A stretch of DNA of 64,000 nucleotides from Ancylobacter polymorphus (GCF_030813495.1 NZ_JAUSUI010000001.1:1-64000), one strand, 5' to 3'. Counted from the stretch's first letter, positions 26,273-37,395 are shown. Notes: a model not told the origin generated them from the letters alone. Program-made: numbers and translations.

Positions 26273-26470
26273 ATGAGCCAGACGAACCCCGAAGGTATGA
26301 CCCACATCGACTCCGACGATCGACGCATTGTCGATCATGGCGAGGTGGTGGTGAAGGCCAAAACCGAGGAACGTCAAGCCGTCGAGGTCAAGCCGATGCG
26401 CTATGTGCTCGGCATCAGCCTCGGTTTGGTGATCGTCGGTATGGCAGTGGCCTATGTGATGATGGGCTGA
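26273..26470 (+). CDS. Small membrane protein, C-terminal tail anchor, 65 residues
   Basis: The frame begins at ATG 26273 with AAGGA nine bases upstream (an ATG at 26252 would add seven residues) and ends at TGA 26468-26470. The N-terminal ~40 residues are polar and acidic/basic. A single hydrophobic span (about 45-62, VLGISLGLVIVGMAVAYV) closes the protein with MMG. No family was recognised. The gene converges with panC, leaving a 5-nt gap. Confidence 0.6.
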   Translation: MSQTNPEGMTHIDSDDRRIVDHGEVVVKAKTEERQAVEVKPMRYVLGISLGLVIVGMAVAYVMMG

Positions 26471-26475
26471 CGCCG

Positions 26476-27351
26476 TTACGTCAGTGTCGGCACTGACACA
26501 TTGTCGATGAGGCGCGTCGCCCCGATCCGGGCCGCCACCAGCAAGCGGATGGGGCCGTCATCCGGACCGTCGACGGGGGCGAGCGTCTCGGCGTGGCGCG
26601 CCTCGAGATAGTCCAGCTGGAAGCCGGCGGCGCAAACCGCGGCGCGCGCTTCTTCGACCGCAGTCTCGACCTGGCCACCGCGCGCGATCCGCTCTGCGGC
26701 TGCGTTTAGAGCACGGTGGAGACTCGTTGCTGTCGCACGCTCTGCCGGCGAGAGGTAGACGTTACGCGACGACAGGGCGAGGCCGTCGGGCTCTCGTACC
26801 GTCGGCACGCCGACGATCTGCACGGGGAGGTCGAGGTCGCGGGCCAAACGCTTAACGACCTGAAGTTGCTGGTAGTCCTTTTCGCCAAAGAGGGCCACGT
26901 CCGGCAGCGCCTGGATAAGCAACTTGGCCACAACCGTGGCGACCCCGGTAAAATGGGTCGGCCTAAAGGCGGTTTCGAGTTCCAGCGCAGGGCCGGTGAG
27001 GGTGATGGTGGTGCAAAAACCGTCCGGATACATCTCGGCGACATCGGGCACGAACGCCATGTCCACCCCAGCGGCCTCGGCCTTGACGAGGTCGGCCTCC
27101 AGTGTCCGGGGGTAGCGCGACAGGTCCTCGGTCGGTGCAAATTGGGTGGGATTGACGAAAATCGTCACGATCACCCGCTCCGCCCTCTCCCGTGCGGCGG
27201 TCATCAGCGCCACATGACCCGCATGAAGCGCGCCCATCGTCGGAACAAGTGCGATCTTCTCCCCCGCGGCACGCCATTGCTGTATCTGCGCTCGCAGCGT
27301 GGCAACGGTATGGGCAGTGCGGATCGCGCGCGGTTTTGCCATGGCGGACAT
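26476..27351 (-). CDS. panC: Pantothenate synthetase
   Basis: 291 residues. It condenses pantoate and beta-alanine with ATP to form pantothenate, the precursor of coenzyme A. The nucleotidyltransferase signature is PTMGALHAGH (residues 37-46, with the HxGH motif), followed by FVNPTQF, GEKDYQQL and SSRNVYL. ATG 27351 follows GAAGGAACG. panB is not in the window. The gene runs away from the divergent VWA gene over a 139-nt shared spacer. Confidence 0.95.
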   Translation of the reverse strand: MSAMAKPRAIRTAHTVATLRAQIQQWRAAGEKIALVPTMGALHAGHVALMTAARERAERVIVTIFVNPTQFAPTEDLSRYPRTLEADLVKAEAAGVDMAFVPDVAEMYPDGFCTTITLTGPALELETAFRPTHFTGVATVVAKLLIQALPDVALFGEKDYQQLQVVKRLARDLDLPVQIVGVPTVREPDGLALSSRNVYLSPAERATATSLHRALNAAAERIARGGQVETAVEEARAAVCAAGFQLDYLEARHAETLAPVDGPDDGPIRLLVAARIGATRLIDNVSVPTLT

Positions 27352-27490
27352 CTCGTTCCTTCGGGGCGCGGAAGCTAACAGAGCCGGGCCGAGGGTCAAC
27401 GCCGGCCGGATCTTCAACCCTCGGCGAGCAGGCTGTTGTCGAAGGCCACTCCCCCGATACACTTGCGCCGAATCCGCAGCAGGGACCCGC

Positions 27491-28219
27491 ATGGCCGCCG
27501 ACAAGACCACACCCGTCAGGACCGCGCCGAACGTCCCGGCAGGTCGCTCCGCCGACACCGCGGCCTTTCTGGCCGAATTGGAGCGCCGCGCGCCCCTGAC
27601 GGCGGACAAGCGCGGTCGCCTCATCTTCGGCCTCGATGCGACGATGAGCCGCGAAGCAACCTGGGACCTTGCCTGCGCCCTGCAGGCGGAAATGTTCGAG
27701 GAGGCTGCCCGTATCGGCGGGCTCGACATGCAACTCGTCTATTATCGTGGCCTCGGCGAATGCCGGGCCTCGCCTTGGCTAAGCGAGGGGGCAAAACTGG
27801 GCGCGCTGATGGCCCGCATCCAATGCCAGGGTGGGCGGACGCAGATCGGCCGCGTACTCAGCCATGCGGCGGGACAGGCGGCCAAAGGGCCCGTCGGCGC
27901 ACTGGTCTTTGTCGGCGACGCCGTGGAAGAGAACATCGACGCGCTCTGCGCCGAGGCAGGCCCGCTTGCCCTGCGAGGCGTGCCTGCCTTCATGTTCCAG
28001 GAGGGAGCCGATCCGCAGGCCGAGCGCGCTTTTCGCGAGATCGCACGGCTGACGAAAGGCGCGTTTTGCCGTTTCGATGCGGGCGCTTCGGCCGAACTGC
28101 GGGCCTTGCTGCGTGCCGCCGCTTCCTACGCGGCCGGCGGCACGAAAGCGCTCGCCGCGTTGGCCGGCGCCTCGCCCGGGGCGCGCCGGCTCATTTCCGC
28201 CATGCAGGATACGCGATGA
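27491..28219 (+). CDS. VWA (von Willebrand A-like) domain protein
   Basis: 242 residues with a VWA-like Rossmann core. LIFGLDATMSREATWDL (about residues 40-56) holds a DxTxS variant of the MIDAS metal site. Later GALVFVGDAVEEN and GVPAFMFQEG correspond to core strands. No signal peptide or membrane span was seen, so it is probably cytoplasmic. ATG 27491 follows CAGGGAC. It overlaps the J-domain gene by 4 nt (ATGA), so they are almost certainly translated together and may work as a pair. Confidence 0.72.
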   Translation: MAADKTTPVRTAPNVPAGRSADTAAFLAELERRAPLTADKRGRLIFGLDATMSREATWDLACALQAEMFEEAARIGGLDMQLVYYRGLGECRASPWLSEGAKLGALMARIQCQGGRTQIGRVLSHAAGQAAKGPVGALVFVGDAVEENIDALCAEAGPLALRGVPAFMFQEGADPQAERAFREIARLTKGAFCRFDAGASAELRALLRAAASYAAGGTKALAALAGASPGARRLISAMQDTR

Positions 28220-28914
28220 TCAATCTGCTGATCGGGGCGGCGATTGTCGCGCTGCTCTATTACGGCCTCAAGGCGTTTGGCCGTGCCAATCCGGCGGTGC
28301 TCGCTCAGTTCGGACGCAGAGCAGGAGGCGGCGCGCTGATCCTCATTGCCGGCTTTCTCGGCATGCGAGGGCATATCGAGACGGCGCTGCCCCTGGGAAT
28401 CTTCGGCCTGTCGCTGTTTGGGTGGGACATCCGCAAGGCGTTCACGTCCAGCCGGAGTGCGCCGACCGAGGGGCGGACCTCCACTGTGCGCACCGCCTTT
28501 CTCGACATGGAACTCGACCATGACAGCGGACGACTGACGGGCGCGGTGACCAACGGCCCCTTCGCCGGAGCGGCGCTTGACGCCCTCGATGTCCAGAGCC
28601 TTGCCCGTCTCGCCCTCGACGTCGATGTCGAGAGCCGCCAGCTACTCGAAGCTTATCTTGACCGCCGGTCGCCCGGCTGGCGTGAGAACATGGAGGGACA
28701 AGCGGGCGGGCGGCGCGCTGACCCGCCGCGCCGCGGCGCGATGACGGAAGAGGAGGCCTACCAGATCCTGGGGCTTGAGCCGGGGACGGGGCCGGACCAG
28801 ATCCGCCAGGCTCACCGTTCCCTTATGAAGAAACTCCATCCCGACCAGGGCGGGTCGAACTATCTCGCTGCCCGGGTAAACGAAGCGAAGGATGTCCTGC
28901 TCGACCGCCATTGA
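28216..28914 (+). CDS. Membrane-anchored J-domain co-chaperone
   Basis: 232 residues. Two N-terminal hydrophobic helices (about 2-20 and 38-68) precede a cytoplasmic segment and a C-terminal J-domain (about 178-232) with the essential HPD at 208-210 inside MKKLHPDQGG. J-domains stimulate Hsp70 (DnaK) ATPase; the anchor suggests DnaK recruitment at the inner membrane, as in the mitochondrial TIM14/Pam18 type. No DnaJ Gly/Phe or zinc-finger region is present. It is coupled to the VWA gene by a 4-nt overlap. Confidence 0.82.
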   Translation: MINLLIGAAIVALLYYGLKAFGRANPAVLAQFGRRAGGGALILIAGFLGMRGHIETALPLGIFGLSLFGWDIRKAFTSSRSAPTEGRTSTVRTAFLDMELDHDSGRLTGAVTNGPFAGAALDALDVQSLARLALDVDVESRQLLEAYLDRRSPGWRENMEGQAGGRRADPPRRGAMTEEEAYQILGLEPGTGPDQIRQAHRSLMKKLHPDQGGSNYLAARVNEAKDVLLDRH

Positions 28915-28928
28915 CGCCTCCCCCCGGA

Positions 28929-30593
28929 TCAGTTGCGGAACACCATGCAGCCGAAATCGCTGCGCTTCAGGGCATCGCAGGCCTTGCGTGCGGTGGACTC
29001 GGCATCGAAGCCGGCGAACCGGGCACGGACGATCCGGGTGGAACCCTTCACTGCCTGCTCCGTGTAGGCATCGGCCTTCGCGAGGGCCCGGCCGGCCTTC
29101 TTTTGCGCCTTGGCAAGCTGCGCGCGGGCATCGGCCTCACTGCCGAAAGCGCCGATCTGGATCGCCCAGCCGGAGCGCGGAGCCGTGGACTCCTCGGCGG
29201 TCTCAGCTTCCTGGCGCGGAATTTCGATCGGGCCCGCGCTCGCCACCTGCACCTGCTGGCGGATGGCATGCTGCGCCGGAGCGGCAGCTGCGGTCTCCGA
29301 GGACTCCGCGATGAAGCCGTTACTGGTGAAGGAGAGCGTACCCAGAATGCCCGGCTGGTTGCTGAAGGTGGCAACCGGCTGGCTCGGCCGAGCCACCGCG
29401 ACGGTCTTGACCGCGACCGGCACGATCGGGGCGGCGGATCCAACGGGCGGAGTGGTGCCGGCCGGAGCATTCCCCGCGGCCCGGGCCGGGCGCGCCGGAG
29501 AGGGGGCGGGTGTCGGGACGGAAGCGGTCGGCTCCATATCGGGAACAGCCGAGGCCAGGGCGACACGCGGGCTGGTGGTCGGCACCGGAATGGTCTTGGG
29601 CGCGGCCGGAGCCTCTTCCGCAATGGCTACGGAAGCAGAGGCGTCGTCGGGGGAAGCGCCAGGCGGCGGGCTGCTCATGCGCGCCACCATCTGCCGGCCG
29701 GCCTGAGCCTTGCCGAGGTTTTCGCTGATGAGGGCCACCATGCGGTCATCGCGCGAGGCAGCGCTGGCGCCGCCCATCACGACGGCGATGACGTAACGAC
29801 CGTTCTTCTTCACGCTGGTAAGCAGGTTGAAGCCGGACGCATTAGTGTACCCGGTCTTGATCCCGTCGACGCCGTCGACACGCCCCAGCAGGCGGTTGTG
29901 ATTGCGAATGGCCACGCCGCGATACTGGAAGCTGCGGATCTCGAAATAGGCGTAGTACTTCGGGAAGCGTTCCTGAATGGCACGGCCAAGGGTCGCGAGG
30001 TCGCGGGCCGTCGTCACCTGCTCGGGATTGGGCAAGCCGTTGGGATTCTTGAACACCGAGCGCGACATGCCGAGCTGGCGAGCCCGCCGCGTCATCAGAT
30101 TGGCGAAGGAGGAGGAACTGCCGGAGATGTTCTCGGCGACCACCACGGCAACGTCATTCGCCGAGCGGGTGATCAGCGCCTGGATGGCGTCCTCGACCGA
30201 AATCGTTGAACCGGCCTTCACGCCCAGCTTGGACGGCTGCTGTGCTGCGGCGTAAGCGGAAACGCGAAGCGGCGTGTTCAGCTTCATCCGGCCGCTCTCA
30301 AGCTGCTCGAACAGCAGGTAGAGCGTCATCACCTTGGTGACAGAGGCAGGATGGCGCAACGCGTCAGCATTGTCGGCGTCGAGAACGCGGCCGGTATTGG
30401 CATCGACCACGATGTGCGAATAGCCCCGATGCCAGTTGCCGGTGCTCGCCACGTTTCGGGACGCCGCAGGCTTTGCCCGAACCGTCTTCTTCTTCGGCGC
30501 GGCCTCTGCAAAGCCGGCCCCGAGGATGGAGACCGCCAACACCGCCACGGCGGCACGCATGAAAGTGGTGCCGACCATCTCCGGAACCCGCAT
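28929..30593 (-). CDS. D-alanyl-D-alanine carboxypeptidase with SPOR domain
   Basis: 554 residues, a low-molecular-weight penicillin-binding protein (S11 family). A signal peptide (about 1-31) is followed by the active-site motifs SVTK (Ser84-Lys87), SAN (144-146) and KTG (246-248). A ~150-residue Ala/Pro/Thr-rich linker leads to a C-terminal SPOR domain (about 474-554, WAIQIGAFGSEADA) that binds denuded glycan at division sites. It trims the terminal D-Ala of peptidoglycan stems. ATG 30593 gives the expected signal peptide. Confidence 0.93.
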   Translation of the reverse strand: MRVPEMVGTTFMRAAVAVLAVSILGAGFAEAAPKKKTVRAKPAASRNVASTGNWHRGYSHIVVDANTGRVLDADNADALRHPASVTKVMTLYLLFEQLESGRMKLNTPLRVSAYAAAQQPSKLGVKAGSTISVEDAIQALITRSANDVAVVVAENISGSSSSFANLMTRRARQLGMSRSVFKNPNGLPNPEQVTTARDLATLGRAIQERFPKYYAYFEIRSFQYRGVAIRNHNRLLGRVDGVDGIKTGYTNASGFNLLTSVKKNGRYVIAVVMGGASAASRDDRMVALISENLGKAQAGRQMVARMSSPPPGASPDDASASVAIAEEAPAAPKTIPVPTTSPRVALASAVPDMEPTASVPTPAPSPARPARAAGNAPAGTTPPVGSAAPIVPVAVKTVAVARPSQPVATFSNQPGILGTLSFTSNGFIAESSETAAAAPAQHAIRQQVQVASAGPIEIPRQEAETAEESTAPRSGWAIQIGAFGSEADARAQLAKAQKKAGRALAKADAYTEQAVKGSTRIVRARFAGFDAESTARKACDALKRSDFGCMVFRN

Positions 30594-30813
30594 CTGTTCG
30601 TCCCGCTACTCGCTGCCGGCATGTGATGCCGGAACTCAACCCGTTCGTCAGGAAAAAGGCCGCTGCGGCGCGGCGTTGTTGCCGCTGCGAAGGCCTAGAC
30701 CGTTAAGGAACCCTGCCGAACCATCACTTCCCAAAGCTTAAAAAGGGCAGGGTTACAGAGTCGTAAAGAAGGCTCATCAACGCTGTTGATATGGCATGAA
30801 GATGGTGCGGAGC

Positions 30814-30844
30814 CTGCGTGTCGCAGCGGTAATGTTGCGTCGCA
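30814..30844 (+). promoter_or_regulatory. Two dyads upstream of the phasin promoter (candidate PhaR operators)
   Basis: CTGCG-TGT-CGCAG (30814-30826) and TGCG-T-CGCA (30836-30844) are perfect inverted repeats with centres 20 bp apart, about two helical turns, lying just before the -35 box. TGC...GCA dyads resemble sites reported for PhaR/AniA regulators of polyhydroxybutyrate genes. The link to PhaR is inferred. Confidence 0.5.
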
Positions 30845-30852
30845 CAATTTTG

Positions 30853-30881
30853 TTGACCGTCTTGGTGCGGTGCATTACAAA
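30853..30881 (+). promoter_or_regulatory. Sigma-70-type promoter of the phasin gene
   Basis: TTGACC (30853-30858), a 17-bp spacer and TACAAA (30876-30881) are a close match to the housekeeping consensus, about 75 nt before the phasin ATG. Confidence 0.65.
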
Positions 30882-30959
30882 AATTCGAGGGAGAATTCCC
30901 GGGCGGGCGCGAGTGGCCGAGTGAGCGACGCGCGTTTTGGAACACCAAGGAGCGGGCTC

Positions 30960-31298
30960 ATGCTGCAGAATTTTGAAGACATCCAGAAGGTCGGTAAGGA
31001 CAACCTCGAACTCGCTGTCAAGAGCTTCGGCACCGTGTCCAAGGGCGTCCAGTCCATCGCGGTGGAAGTGGCGGATTACTCGAAGAAGTCCTTCGAGGAA
31101 GGCACCGCTGCCGCTGAGAAGCTGTTCGGCGCCAAGACGCTCGACAAGGCGGTGGAGATCCAGTCCGACTATTTCAAGAGCGCCTATGAGAGCTTCGTCG
31201 CCCAGGCGACCAAGATGGGCGAGCTGTACGCCGATCTCGCCAAGGAGACCTACAAGCCCTACGAGAGCGTTCTCGCCAAGGTCGCCGTCACCAAGTGA
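30960..31298 (+). CDS. Phasin family protein
   Basis: 112 residues, mostly amphipathic helix, of the phasin (Phasin_2) family that coats polyhydroxyalkanoate granules and controls their number and size. The pattern FEDIQKVGKDNLELAVKSFGTVSKGVQSIAVEVADYSKKSFEEG and the repeating Lys/Ala/Phe helix register are typical, although phasins are diverse and some of this family have other roles. ATG 30960 follows AAGGAGC. The gene has its own promoter with two operator-like dyads and ends before a strong terminator. Confidence 0.8.
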   Translation: MLQNFEDIQKVGKDNLELAVKSFGTVSKGVQSIAVEVADYSKKSFEEGTAAAEKLFGAKTLDKAVEIQSDYFKSAYESFVAQATKMGELYADLAKETYKPYESVLAKVAVTK

Positions 31299-31607
31299 TA
31301 CGCGCTCATTGAGTGATCGCAGGCAAGGCGGGCTTTCGGCTATCGCCTGATGCGATGGACGTTGCGAAACGGGAGTTCGTGTCGTCCCGATGTTTCAAAA
31401 GGCCCGGCCGCAGCGCCGGGCCTTTTTCGTTGCGGCGAAGCTCTCTTCGGTTCGCTTTCACCGGCCGCGCGCGGAGCCCGGCAGCCGCCGCCTCATCGAA
31501 TTGTCACCGTAATGCGACAGTCGGTTCCGCCTGCCCCTCTGGCGTGAGCGGGGGTGCGTACATATTATAGCTGTCGAAGGCCGGTTCGCCGGTTAGGGAA
31601 TGCATGA
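31299..31607 (+). other. Intergenic region between phasin and clpS
   Basis: 309 nt that contain the phasin terminator (31399-31427), a TATTAT -10-like element near 31563 and a short CCGGTTCGCCGG hairpin (about 31581-31592) before the clpS RBS. No gene was recognised. Confidence 0.55.
31399..31427 (+). terminator. Terminator after the phasin gene
   Basis: AAGGCCCGGC (31399-31408) pairs with GCCGGGCCTT (31415-31424) and continues into a T-run (31423-31427), about 100 nt after the stop codon. Confidence 0.85.
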
Positions 31608-31979
31608 ATGTCCGACCACGCTGAAAGTCAGCTGCGTGCAATGATGATGGCCGACGATGAGCGTCGACGCCGTGGGGACAACGCCCCCGGCACGGCGGTG
31701 ATCACGCGCACCAAGCCGCAGGTCAAGCGGCCGAATCTCTACCGGGTGCTCCTTGTCAATGACGACTACACGCCAATGGAGTTCGTCGTGCATGTGCTGG
31801 AGCACTTCTTCAGCAAAAACCGGGAGGAAGCCACCCAGATCATGCTGCATGTGCACCAGCATGGCGTGGGGGAGTGCGGTATCTTCACCTATGAAGTGGC
31901 CGAGACAAAGGTCACGCAGGTGATGGACTTCGCGCGCAAGCACCAGCATCCTTTGCAGTGCGTCATGGAGAAGAAGTGA
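31608..31979 (+). CDS. clpS: ATP-dependent Clp protease adaptor ClpS
   Basis: 123 residues, the N-end rule adaptor that hands destabilising N-terminal residues to ClpAP. The core has [17 protein letters not shown], the substrate-binding pocket region around NDDYT, and [23 protein letters not shown]. The N-terminal ~35 residues are disordered. It lies 31 nt before clpA, as in many Proteobacteria, implying co-expression. Confidence 0.95.
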   Translation: MSDHAESQLRAMMMADDERRRRGDNAPGTAVITRTKPQVKRPNLYRVLLVNDDYTPMEFVVHVLEHFFSKNREEATQIMLHVHQHGVGECGIFTYEVAETKVTQVMDFARKHQHPLQCVMEKK

Positions 31980-32010
31980 CGCCCCGCGACGGCTAAACGA
32001 AGAGGTCCCG

Positions 32011-34452
<2,442 letters not shown>

Positions 34453-34487
34453 GCCGGACCGCTTCCGCGCGTGCAGATTAATGAGGA

Positions 34488-34520
34488 GCCGCCCGCGACA
34501 CTGTTGCGGGCGGCTTTTTT
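34488..34520 (+). terminator. Terminator after clpA
   Basis: GCCGCCCGC (34488-34496) pairs with GCGGGCGGC (34506-34514) and is followed by six T residues (34515-34520), 35 nt after the clpA stop. Confidence 0.9.
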
Positions 34521-34629
34521 GGTGCGGCCCTTGGGGGCGACCGGCTCTCATGGCAGCCATGCAGGGGAGCGTCGCCCGTTTCGCTTGACGCCGGGGGGAG
34601 GGCGCCCCAAAAGGCCGGGGCGAGTTGTC

Positions 34630-35376
34630 ATGCAATCCCCCCAGATTCCGCCCCCTCCCGACCCTGCTGCTCCTCCCGCGCGCTGGTTTCTGCGCGGGAT
34701 GCGCGGCGCCGTCTCCACGCCCGGTCTGGTGCTGGTGGCAACCTTCATCGGCTTTGGCGGGCTGCTGCATGACCTCGCCTTTCCCATCGGCGCGGGCCTG
34801 TTGTCGACGCTTCTGATCTGGGCATTGCCGGCGCAGGTGATCCTGGTCGGCGGCCTCGCCACGGGGGCGTCGCCGCCCGCGCTCGCCGTGGCGGTCTGCC
34901 TTTCCGGCGTTCGGCTGCTGCCGATGGTGGTCTCGCTTATGCCGCTGATGCGGGGCCCGCGTCCGCGCCTCGGCTGGGAGTTGCTCTGCGCCCATTTCGT
35001 CGCCATGACGGTGTGGGTCGAGGGATTCCGGCTGCTGCCGAAGGTGCCGGAGGAAGGGCGCCCGCCCTATGCGGCGGGGTTGGGGCTTGGCCTTACTCTG
35101 CTGAGTATGGCCGGCACCGCGATCGGCTTCTATCTCACGGGCGCCTTGCCAGGCCCCCTGGCGGTGGCGCTGCTGCTGCTTACGCCGATCTCCTTCGCCA
35201 TTCTGCTGGTGCGCAACGCCAAGCAAAGTGTCGACTGGCTGGCCATCGGGCTCGGCGCGGCGATCTCGCCGCTCGTCGCCAATTCGCCCGGCGGGCTGGA
35301 CCTGTTCTGGGCCGGTGTGGGCGGCGGCACTCTGGCCTTCTTCATTGCCCGTCATCTGCCGAGACGGCGCGCATGA
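34630..35376 (+). CDS. AzlC family permease
   Basis: 248 residues with about five to six hydrophobic segments, including GLVLVATFIGFGGLLHDLAF, LLSTLLIWALPAQVILVGGL and GALPGPLAVALLLLTPISF. The pattern (PAQVILVGG, RLLPMVVSLMP) is that of AzlC, the large subunit of branched-chain amino acid exporters. ATG 34630 is favoured; no strong RBS is seen (GGGGCGAGTTGTC). It overlaps azlD by 4 nt (ATGA), so the two form a transporter pair. Confidence 0.83.
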   Translation: MQSPQIPPPPDPAAPPARWFLRGMRGAVSTPGLVLVATFIGFGGLLHDLAFPIGAGLLSTLLIWALPAQVILVGGLATGASPPALAVAVCLSGVRLLPMVVSLMPLMRGPRPRLGWELLCAHFVAMTVWVEGFRLLPKVPEEGRPPYAAGLGLGLTLLSMAGTAIGFYLTGALPGPLAVALLLLTPISFAILLVRNAKQSVDWLAIGLGAAISPLVANSPGGLDLFWAGVGGGTLAFFIARHLPRRRA

Positions 35377-35726
35377 GCCTCTACTCGACCGAACTCGGGG
35401 CCATGCTGGTGGTGATCTTCTTCGGCTTCCTGCCGAACGAAGTCTGGCGGGTGCTCGGCGTGCTTTTCGGCCGGCGCATCGACCCCGGCAGCCTATGGAT
35501 GCAATGGGTCCAGGCGGTGGCGACGGCGCTGCTGGCGGCGGTGGTGGCGCGGCTGCTGCTGGTGCCGAGCGGGGCTCTGGTCGCGTTGCCGCTCAGCCTG
35601 CGCATCGGCGCCGTGGCGAGCGGCATTGCCGGTTTCCTCGCCCTGCGCCGCTCCGTGCTCGCCGGTGTGCTGACCGCCGAGGCGGTGCTGGTCGCTGGCG
35701 CCTGGTGGCTGGGGATCAGCCCGTAA
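35373..35726 (+). CDS. AzlD family small permease subunit
   Basis: 117 residues with four membrane helices (starting TELGAMLVVIFFGFLPNEVW). The segment PNEVWRVLGVLFGRRID and the helix pattern are those of AzlD, the small subunit that accompanies AzlC in amino acid export. It begins in the azlC stop codon. Its 3' end overlaps the convergent HIT gene by 11 nt. Confidence 0.8.
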   Translation: MSLYSTELGAMLVVIFFGFLPNEVWRVLGVLFGRRIDPGSLWMQWVQAVATALLAAVVARLLLVPSGALVALPLSLRIGAVASGIAGFLALRRSVLAGVLTAEAVLVAGAWWLGISP

Positions 35727-36138
35727 GCGCGGTTTTCAGCTGCGCGGCCTGCTGCGCCAGCACCTCCGGTGCTTCCTTGTAGGAGAGTGGCGGGCGCAGG
35801 TCGATTCCGGCATGGCGCGGGATGACATGCACATGCAGGTGGAACACTTCCTGTCCGCCGGCCTTCTCATTGTGCTGGGTGACGGTGATGCCCTCGGCAT
35901 TGAATACCTGCATCTGCGCCTGTGCGACGCGCTGCGCCACGGCCATCACGGCCGCCAGGTCACCCGGTTCGACATCCAGCAGATTGCGCGCCGGCGCCTT
36001 CGGAATAACCAGCGCATGGCCGGCGGCCCGCGGCATGATGTCGAGGAAGGCAAGCACGCGCTCGTCCTCATAGATCTTGTGCGCGGGAATGTCGCCGCGC
36101 AGGATCATCGCGAAGATATTGCCGGGATCATAGGCCAT
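35716..36138 (-). CDS. HIT family nucleotide-binding hydrolase
   Basis: 140 residues with the histidine-triad motif HLHVHVIPRH and the HIT N-terminal DIPAHKIYEDERVLAFLDI. HIT proteins hydrolyse nucleoside monophosphoramidates or related compounds. ATG 36138 with a strong RBS (GGAGGAACCC) is chosen over an upstream in-frame ATG. It overlaps the azlD end by 11 nt, convergently. The FemAB-like gene starts upstream on the same strand. Confidence 0.92.
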   Translation of the reverse strand: MAYDPGNIFAMILRGDIPAHKIYEDERVLAFLDIMPRAAGHALVIPKAPARNLLDVEPGDLAAVMAVAQRVAQAQMQVFNAEGITVTQHNEKAGGQEVFHLHVHVIPRHAGIDLRPPLSYKEAPEVLAQQAAQLKTALTG

Positions 36139-36186
36139 GGGTTCCTCCCTGTCGGCCTGATCTGATCGCAAGCCGGCCTTCGCCGG

Positions 36187-37395
36187 TCAAGGCTCACCGT
36201 TCGCATCGGCGACGACTTGCTGACGAAAGGGGCCGAGTTCGCTGAGTTCGGCGCCCGTCTCAGCCACATAACGGCGTTCGCGGTCGAGATAATGGGCGAC
36301 GGCGGCGCGGAACTGCGCATCGGCGATGTAGTGGGCCGAGCGGGTGATGACCGGCATATAGCCGCGCGCCAGCTTGTGCTCGCCCTGCGCGCCGGCTTCC
36401 ACCTTCCGCAGCCCGTGCGCGATCGCGTAGTCGATGGCCTGGTGGTAGCAGACCTCGAAATGCAGGAAGGGGTGATGCTCGATGGCGCCCCAATGCCGGC
36501 CATAGAGCGTGTCTGGGCCGATGAAGTTGATGGCCCCGGCGATCCAGCGCCCGGCGCGCTTGGCCATGACGAGCAGAATGCGCTCGGGCATCCGTTCGCC
36601 GATCAGCGAATAGAAGGCGCGGTTGAGGTAAGGGCGCCCCCATTTGCGCGCGCCGGTCTCCATGTAGAAGCCGAAGAAGGCATCCCACACGTCCTCGGTC
36701 AGGTCCGGGCCGGTGAGCCAGTGAACGGAGATGCCGTTCTCCAGCGCTTCGCGCCGCTCGCGGCGGATCTGCTTGCGCTTGCGCGAGGCGAGGGCGTTCA
36801 GGAACGCCTCGAAATCGGCATAGCCCTCATTGCGCCAGTGGAACTGCTGGTCCATGCGCGGCAGGAAGCTTGCCGCTTCCAGTGCTCCTGCATCTGGCTC
36901 GGTGAGGAAGGTGGCATGCACCGAGGACACCTTGCGCAGCTTCGCGAGCGCCACCAGCCCGGCCGCCAGTGCCTGCCGCACCGTCTCGGCCTGCGGGCCG
37001 CTGCCCGCGAGCAGGCGCGGCCCGGTGGCGGGGGTGAAAGGCACGCTCACCTGCAGCTTGGGGTAATAACGCCCGCCCGCCCGCTCATACGCCTCGGCCC
37101 AGCCGTGGTCGAAGACATATTCGCCCTGCGAATGCGACTTGAGATAGGCTGGACAGACACCCAGCACCGCGCCGTCTTCTCCCTCCAGAACGAGATGCTG
37201 CGGCAGCCAGCCGGTCGACGCGCCGACGGAACCGGATTCCTCGAGTGCCGAGAGGAAGGCGTGGCTGACGAAGGGGTTAAGCGAGGATTTTGATTCGGCG
37301 CAGGAGGTTGAAGCGGTTGCGCAAGCATCCCAGGCGTCGGCGGGGAGCGTGCGGATGTCGCTCTCGACGCGCAGGCGGAACGTTTCGTCGGACAT
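36187..37395 (-). CDS. FemAB/GNAT-like N-acyltransferase (DUF482 type)
   Basis: 402 residues of a family often called peptidogalycan biosynthesis protein (DUF482), an acyltransferase fold with FemAB-like features. Conserved parts are the N-terminal PFVSHAFLSALEESGS, QQFHWRNEGYADFEAFLNAL and the C-terminal HPFLHFEVCYHQAIDYAI with GAQGEHKLARGY. The substrate is unproven; carboxy-terminal GNAT signatures suggest aminoacyl or acetyl transfer. It starts at ATG 37395 on the - strand and is not tightly linked to its neighbours. Confidence 0.75.
   Translation of the reverse strand: MSDETFRLRVESDIRTLPADAWDACATASTSCAESKSSLNPFVSHAFLSALEESGSVGASTGWLPQHLVLEGEDGAVLGVCPAYLKSHSQGEYVFDHGWAEAYERAGGRYYPKLQVSVPFTPATGPRLLAGSGPQAETVRQALAAGLVALAKLRKVSSVHATFLTEPDAGALEAASFLPRMDQQFHWRNEGYADFEAFLNALASRKRKQIRRERREALENGISVHWLTGPDLTEDVWDAFFGFYMETGARKWGRPYLNRAFYSLIGERMPERILLVMAKRAGRWIAGAINFIGPDTLYGRHWGAIEHHPFLHFEVCYHQAIDYAIAHGLRKVEAGAQGEHKLARGYMPVITRSAHYIADAQFRAAVAHYLDRERRYVAETGAELSELGPFRQQVVADANGEP

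Larger units (their letters stand above)
30594..30959 (+). other. Intergenic region between carboxypeptidase and phasin genes
   Basis: This 366-nt spacer separates divergent genes. The left part (about 30594-30790) shows no convincing gene. The right part carries two inverted repeats (30814-30844), a sigma-70-type promoter (30853-30881) and the phasin RBS (AGGAG at 30947-30951). A frame on the - strand across it looks like a shadow and is not called. Confidence 0.6.

Noticed and set aside
26476-27729. 417-codon version of panC with an upstream extension
   Set aside because: The extra N-terminal ~125 residues are not related to PanC and overlap the divergent VWA gene. The shorter start has a good RBS.
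30724-30948. 74-codon - strand frame in the phasin upstream region
   Set aside because: It covers the promoter and dyads, has no RBS and no conserved features.
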